Of a stretch of DNA of 64,000 nt, positions 60,103 to 64,000 are shown piece after piece. Position 1 is the first letter of the stretch, and each line of letters opens with the position of its first letter. Location of the stretch: NCBI GenBank assembly GCA_005884115.1, contig VAXW01000005.1, forward strand, positions 930,001 through 994,000, in the 5' to 3' direction. Both the position numbers and the translations under genes were made by a program. The DNA comes from Actinomycetota bacterium (lineage in GTDB: Bacteria > Actinomycetota > Thermoleophilia > Solirubrobacterales > Solirubrobacteraceae). The notes beneath the pieces were generated by a model. That model did not search any database and had not been told where the DNA came from. It saw nothing but the letters and a program-made list of their open reading frames with translations.

Positions 60103-61428
60103 TCAGACGAGCTGCGATGCCAGCAGGTAGACGTTGAGCGCGCTTACCGCCACCGCGCAGCCCCATGCAAGAAGCGTCGTCAGCCGGCGGTTGACGTGGA
60201 CGCCCATCACATCCCTCCGTGAGGTCATCATCACCAGCGGGATGAGCGCCAGGGGGATGCCGAACGACAGCACCACCTGGCTAAGCACGAGCGCGCTCGT
60301 CGGGTTCATGCCCGCCGCCAGTACGGCAATGGCGGGAAGCATCGTGATCGCACGGCGCACGAGCACGGGAATGCGCACGTTGATGAACCCCGCCATCACG
60401 ACCTGGCCGGCGAACGTGCCGACGCTGGATGACGAGGCGCCTGAGGCGAGCAGCGCGACGGCAAAGGCGAGCGCCGCGGTGCCGCCGATCAGATGTCCGA
60501 ACGCGGCGTGCGCCTGTCCGATCGAGTCAAGCGAAGACAGGGCGGGGGTGTGAAAAAGCTTCGCCGCGACAGCCAGCATCGCCATGTTGATGAGCCCAGC
60601 TATGCCCAGCGCGATGATCACGTCGACCCGCTCGAAGCGCAGCACGCGACGGCGCTCGTGATCGTTGCGGCAGGGCATGCGCCCGCTCGTCAGCGCCGAG
60701 TGCAGGTAGATCACGTGCGGCATCACCGTCGCGCCGATGATCCCCACCGCCAGGTACAGCGAGTCCGATCCGCTGAGGCCGGGTACCAGCCCGCTCAGCG
60801 AGTCGTGCGCGGAGGGGCCGATGCGCAGCATCTCGTACAAAAAGCCCGCGAAGATGATCCCCAGCAGAGCAGTGATCGCCAGCTCGAAGGGCCTGAACCC
60901 GCGTGTCTGCAGCCACAGGATCGCGAACGCGATCACGCCGGTGATCAGCCCCGCGGGCAGCAGCGGCACGCCGAAGAGCAGGTTGAGACCGAGCGCTGCG
61001 CCGAGGAACTCGGCGATGTCGGTGGACATCGCCATGATCTCCGCCTGCACCCACATTCCCCACGTCAGCGGGCGCGGGAAGCGCTCGCGCACGACCTCGG
61101 GGAGGTTGCGATCGGTCACGATCCCGAGCTTCGCCGACAGGTACTGGATCAGCATCGCGATCAGGTTCGCCGCCAGCACCACCCACAGCAGCACGTATCC
61201 GTAGCGGGCTCCTCCCTGCACGTTGGTGGCGAAGTTGCCCGGGTCCACGTACGCCACCGCGGCGACGAACGCCGGTCCGAGCATTGCCAGCGTGGCGCGC
61301 AGCCGCCCCTTGGCGAGCAGCTGCTCGAGCGCGCTGGGGATCCCCGCGCCCGGGTCCGGAAGCGCGATCGCGGCGCCGTCGGAGACGGCCTCCAAGGCCG
61401 GCACTGGCGGATGGCGGCGCAGCATCAT
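60103..61428 (-). CDS. mntH: Nramp-family Mn2+/Fe2+ transporter
   Basis: 441-aa proton-coupled divalent metal transporter with 11 membrane segments. The first-helix metal motif DPGN is at 62-65, the sixth-helix motif MPH occurs in IIGATVMPHVIYLHS, and WVQAEIMAMSTDIAEFLGAALGL is the conserved third helix. Expected role is Mn(II) uptake. The start ATG overlaps the stop of the upstream DtxR-type regulator, so regulator and transporter are one operon controlled by the palindromic promoter near 62.1 kb. Confidence 0.93.
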   Translation of the reverse strand: MMLRRHPPVPALEAVSDGAAIALPDPGAGIPSALEQLLAKGRLRATLAMLGPAFVAAVAYVDPGNFATNVQGGARYGYVLLWVVLAANLIAMLIQYLSAKLGIVTDRNLPEVVRERFPRPLTWGMWVQAEIMAMSTDIAEFLGAALGLNLLFGVPLLPAGLITGVIAFAILWLQTRGFRPFELAITALLGIIFAGFLYEMLRIGPSAHDSLSGLVPGLSGSDSLYLAVGIIGATVMPHVIYLHSALTSGRMPCRNDHERRRVLRFERVDVIIALGIAGLINMAMLAVAAKLFHTPALSSLDSIGQAHAAFGHLIGGTAALAFAVALLASGASSSSVGTFAGQVVMAGFINVRIPVLVRRAITMLPAIAVLAAGMNPTSALVLSQVVLSFGIPLALIPLVMMTSRRDVMGVHVNRRLTTLLAWGCAVAVSALNVYLLASQLV

Positions 61429-62111
61429 CGCTCGCCCACCTCCAGCTCGATCCGCATCGCGCGAGCGAGTTCGCCGCCGAGGGGCTGCTCACGCTCGTGT
61501 ACCCGCACGAAGACCGGGCCGCCAAACGGCTGGCGGTCGATCACCTCGAGCTCATCGCCGAGCGTGATTCCCTGGTCGGCGAGGTAGCGCAGCATGTCCG
61601 GTTTGGAGTCCGAGACTCGGACGAAGCGCCCGGCCATCCCCGGCTCGAGCTCATCGAGGCTGCGTGTGGGGCGCTCATAGATCTCGAAGCCCGCGGTCGG
61701 GATCGGGTCGCCGTGGGGATCGACGGTGGGGTGGCCGAGGCGCGCCGCGATCAGCTGCTCGAGGTCCTCGGAGAGCACGTGCTCGAGCACCTCGGCCTCG
61801 GCGTGCACGCGGTCCCACGGCATGCCGAGCTCTTTGGCCAGGAACAGCTCGATGAGCCGGTGGTGGCGCATCACCTCCAGAGCGACGCGGCGGCCCTCAT
61901 CGGTGAGCCGCACCCCGCGGTAGGGCTCGTGCTCGACGAGGCCGAGCTCCGAGAGCTTGCGCACCATTGCCGACACCGAGCCAGCCGTGAGCCCCAAGCG
62001 CGCGGCCAGATCGCTCGTGGAAACCGCTTCGCCGTCGCGCGACTCGAGCGCGTATACGGCCTTCGCGTAGTCCTGGACGTGCGGCGAGACCGAAGAATCT
62101 TGTGCTAACAC
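61425..62111 (-). CDS. DtxR/MntR-family metal-dependent repressor
   Basis: 228-aa regulator. The winged helix (about 15-75) contains VSTSDLAARLGLTAGSVSAMVRKLSELGLVEHEPYRGVRLTDEGR. The dimerisation/metal domain carries MRHHRLIELFLAKELG, VHAEAEVLEHVLSEDLEQLI and GHPTVDPHGDPIP. A C-terminal FeoA/SH3-like domain (PDMLRYLADQGITLGDELEVI) is present as in IdeR-like members. GTG 62111 is preferred to TTG 62129 because the latter lies inside the operator. It presumably senses Mn or Fe and represses itself and mntH. Confidence 0.9.
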   Translation of the reverse strand: MLAQDSSVSPHVQDYAKAVYALESRDGEAVSTSDLAARLGLTAGSVSAMVRKLSELGLVEHEPYRGVRLTDEGRRVALEVMRHHRLIELFLAKELGMPWDRVHAEAEVLEHVLSEDLEQLIAARLGHPTVDPHGDPIPTAGFEIYERPTRSLDELEPGMAGRFVRVSDSKPDMLRYLADQGITLGDELEVIDRQPFGGPVFVRVHEREQPLGGELARAMRIELEVGER

Positions 62112-62148
62112 AAACTTAGAGTTTGGCAAGACAAAATAAACTTGTCAA
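62111..62148 (-). promoter_or_regulatory. Promoter/operator of the dtxR-mntH operon with two palindromes
   Basis: Minus-strand -35 TTGACA (62148-62143), 17-nt spacer, weak -10 CAAACT (62125-62120). An inverted repeat TTGGCAAG-N10-CTTGTCAA (62123-62130 and 62141-62148) covers both boxes. A second palindrome CAAACT-TAG-AGTTTG (62111-62125) covers the start site. The transcript would begin next to GTG 62111, so it is probably leaderless. This AT-rich patch stands out from its surroundings. Confidence 0.6.
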
Positions 62149-62260
62149 GTCTCCATAACGTTGTGCTCGTCGTCGGCCCACGCCAGTAGCCTGCTGCCGG
62201 TGGGGGCCGGTCGTGCGGCGGGTCTCCGCGCAACCGGCGTCGCACGAGAGGGGTCAGACA

Positions 62261-62683
62261 GTGAGCCTGCTAACCGACTTCAAGAAGTTCCTGTTCCGCG
62301 GCAACGTCGTCGACCTGGCGGTCGCGGTCATCATCGGCACGGCCTTCACGGCCGTCGTCAAAGCGCTCGTCGCCGACATCCTCACTCCGATCATCGCGCT
62401 GATCTTCGGCAAGCCCGACTTCGGCGCGCTGTCGTTCACGATCAACTCCAGTCACTTCCTCTACGGCGACTTCATCAACAACGTTGTCGCGTTCGTGTCG
62501 ATCGCCGCGGTGGTGTTCTTCTTCGTGGTCACGCCCATCAACCAGCTGATGGCACGCCGCACACAGGAGGACCCGGACGCGAAGGACTGCCCCGAGTGCA
62601 CGACAGCGATCCCGGTCAGAGCGCGCCGTTGCCCGGCATGCACGGCGCAGCTCGCGCACGCAGGCGGCTCAGCGCAGCTGTAG
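62261..62683 (+). CDS. mscL: Large-conductance mechanosensitive channel with C-terminal zinc ribbon
   Basis: 140 aa. FKKFLFRGNVVDLAVAVIIGTAFTAVVKALVADILTP is the unmistakable N-terminal helix and pore-lining helix of MscL, and NNVVAFVSIAAVVFFFVVTPINQL is the second membrane helix. Instead of the usual short coiled C-terminus it ends in two CxxC knuckles (CPEC 110-113, CPAC 124-127), a zinc ribbon. It opens on membrane tension to release solutes during hypo-osmotic shock. GAGAGGGG lies 7 nt before the GTG start. Confidence 0.95.
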   Translation: MSLLTDFKKFLFRGNVVDLAVAVIIGTAFTAVVKALVADILTPIIALIFGKPDFGALSFTINSSHFLYGDFINNVVAFVSIAAVVFFFVVTPINQLMARRTQEDPDAKDCPECTTAIPVRARRCPACTAQLAHAGGSAQL

Positions 62684-62769
62684 GGCTCCGGCGCGCGGTT
62701 AGCTTGCGCAGGCGCAGCGGGCTCGCGTGGGGCGCGCGCGTCCAGCGCGGCCCTCGCAGCCGGACGCCG

Positions 62770-64000
62770 CTACGCCGAGAGCGCCGCTGCCATTTGCTCG
62801 AACGCGTGCACGTAGGCGTCGACGGCCTCCTCGGTGTGCGTCACCGAGAGCGTCCACTCCTCCTCGCGCCCGGGCGTCATGTAGATGCCGCGGTTCATGT
62901 TCCAGAGCCAGGCCAGATCGGTCACGGCGACGTCCTGGTTGGCCTTGAAGGTCTCGTAATCAGTCACTCGGGTGGGGGAGAAGGTGACGCAGCCCTTCGC
63001 GCCCACGCCGACCGCGTAGCCGGGCAGCCGGTGGCGCTCGATCACCGCTTCGCAGCCCGCCAGCAGGCGCTCGTTGAGCGAGTCGAGATGCCGGTATGCG
63101 TCCGCGGTCAGGACGTGCTCGAGGCTGGCCCTCGCGGCGGCCATCGTGAGGGGATTGCCGTTGTAGGTTCCGACCTGGTAGACGCTGCCGTCCTCGACGA
63201 CGCTCATCACGCGCTCGGTGGCGCCGATCGCACCCGAGGGAAGCCCGCCGCCGAGCGTCTTCGCGAGGGTGACCATGTCCGGTGAGACGCCGAAGCGCTC
63301 CGTCGCGCCGCCGGCGGCGATCGCAAGCCCCGTCTTGACCTCGTCGAAGATCAGCACGACGCCGTGGCGGGCGGTGATCTCGCGCACCTGCTCGAGGTAC
63401 CCGGGCTCGGGCAGCACGACGCCGAGGTTCATCATGGCCGCCTCCATGATCACGCACGCAGGTGCGCGGTCTTCGGCGATCAGGCGCGCGATGCGCCGCT
63501 CCATCGCATCGGCGTCGTTGAACGGCACCGCGATCGTCAGCTCGCTGATCGCCGCGGGGATGCCCGCGCCGTAAGGCAGCGAGGCGAGGTCGTCACGATC
63601 GCCGATGTCCTCGTAGGGCACCCCGATCGAGACCATGACCGCATCGTGGTGACCGTGGTAGGAGCCGAAGATCTTGACGATCGTCTCGCGCCCTGTCAGC
63701 GCGCGCGCGATGCGGATCGCGTCCATCGTCGCCTCTGAGCCCGAGTTCGTGAAGCGCCAGCGCTCGAGCCCGAAGCGCGCGGCGAGCTCCTCAGCGACCG
63801 TCACCGTGTCCTCGGTGACGGCCGCGAAGTGGGTGCCCAGCGCGGCGCGTGCGCGCACCGCCGCGACGATCGCCGGGTGCGCGTGTCCTTGCACCATCGA
63901 GCCGAAGCCGTTGTGGAAGTCCCAGTAGCGGTTGCCGTCGACGTCGGTCACGGTCGGCCCCTCGCCCGAGGCGAGATAGATGGGCCACGGGTCGCGAAGC
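62770..64000 (-). CDS. Class-III PLP aminotransferase, glutamate-1-semialdehyde aminomutase-like (5' end beyond window)
   Basis: 410 residues visible; the frame is open to the right edge, so the N-terminus is missing. DVDGNRYWDFHNGFGSMVQGHAHP is the start of the fold, GLERWRFTNSGSEATMDAIRIARA and FGSYHGHHDAVMVS bind the cofactor phosphate, LIFDEVKTGLAIA carries the PLP Asp, and VTLAKTLGGGLPSGAIG the Schiff-base Lys. The order and spacing match glutamate-1-semialdehyde 2,1-aminomutase and related omega-aminotransferases. No heme-pathway gene is in view, so the exact reaction is open. Confidence 0.9.
   Translation of the reverse strand, partial: LRDPWPIYLASGEGPTVTDVDGNRYWDFHNGFGSMVQGHAHPAIVAAVRARAALGTHFAAVTEDTVTVAEELAARFGLERWRFTNSGSEATMDAIRIARALTGRETIVKIFGSYHGHHDAVMVSIGVPYEDIGDRDDLASLPYGAGIPAAISELTIAVPFNDADAMERRIARLIAEDRAPACVIMEAAMMNLGVVLPEPGYLEQVREITARHGVVLIFDEVKTGLAIAAGGATERFGVSPDMVTLAKTLGGGLPSGAIGATERVMSVVEDGSVYQVGTYNGNPLTMAAARASLEHVLTADAYRHLDSLNERLLAGCEAVIERHRLPGYAVGVGAKGCVTFSPTRVTDYETFKANQDVAVTDLAWLWNMNRGIYMTPGREEEWTLSVTHTEEAVDAYVHAFEQMAAALSA

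Noticed and set aside
62161..63285. 374-codon plus-strand frame overlapping mscL and the aminotransferase gene
   Set aside because: mscL is unmistakable in another frame and the rest is antisense to an intact PLP enzyme.

Overview
The window is a strongly GC-rich chromosome segment, densely packed with genes on both strands. Protein content suggests an actinobacterium of the Thermoleophilia / Solirubrobacterales type. Signs for this are secreted Ig/PKD proteins ending in a GKYTRF-type module, a QsdR-like TetR regulator, DUF1918, a WS/DGAT acyltransferase, Mce-type YrbE permeases, many GTG/TTG starts and frequent 4-nt start/stop overlaps. No insertion sequence, phage, integrase or CRISPR array was seen. 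The taxonomic call is inference from protein style, not from a marker gene.

Layout. 1-8.1 kb: a partial patatin phospholipase, two translationally coupled secreted Ig/PKD proteins (one of about 1543 aa with 13 Ig-like modules) and a lipoprotein phosphoesterase, all on the minus strand. 8.2-11.5 kb: small proteins (zinc ribbon, DUF1918), then an rtcB-archease RNA-ligase operon closed by a strong hairpin. 11.6-20.8 kb: a large membrane protein, a GH79-like glycosidase, an orphan DNA methyltransferase, a TetR regulator divergent from a sialidase-like protein, and a quinone oxidoreductase. 20.9-21.1 kb: tRNA-His followed by a 70-bp tandem duplication.

21.3-34.4 kb is the most unusual region. A beta-propeller protein is followed by a chain of 4-nt-overlapping genes: an FHA-amidohydrolase fusion, a cyclic-nucleotide-binding-fold protein, an FAD/NAD(P) oxidoreductase and a CoA-binding protein. 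Next come an FHA-adenylate cyclase, a GH15 glucosidase/trehalase, a second degenerate cyclase, a Ser/Thr kinase, two tail-anchored FHA proteins, another flavoprotein and a membrane protein. Phospho-threonine readers, a kinase, cyclases and redox enzymes sit together in about 12 kb, which suggests a signalling-to-metabolism module that I cannot match to a named system.

34.4-45 kb: a CPA2 antiporter with an unusual duplicated extracytoplasmic N-terminus, divergent from a membrane Ser/Thr kinase; then an FMN-dependent alpha-hydroxy-acid oxidase, OsmC, WS/DGAT, a methyltransferase and an M48 protease. 45-53.3 kb: a phosphotriesterase-like hydrolase and alpha/beta hydrolases, a HhH-GPD glycosylase next to NTF2-like genes (with a duplication scar), a secreted protein, VOC, DUF1772 and an HSL-type esterase. 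53.4-64 kb: an FtsH paralogue, a LOG-like protein, a second CPA2 antiporter, a phosphoribosyltransferase, a YrbE permease pair without Mce genes, DtxR/MntR plus Nramp metal homeostasis with a palindromic promoter, MscL with a C-terminal zinc ribbon, and a partial class-III aminotransferase running off the right edge.
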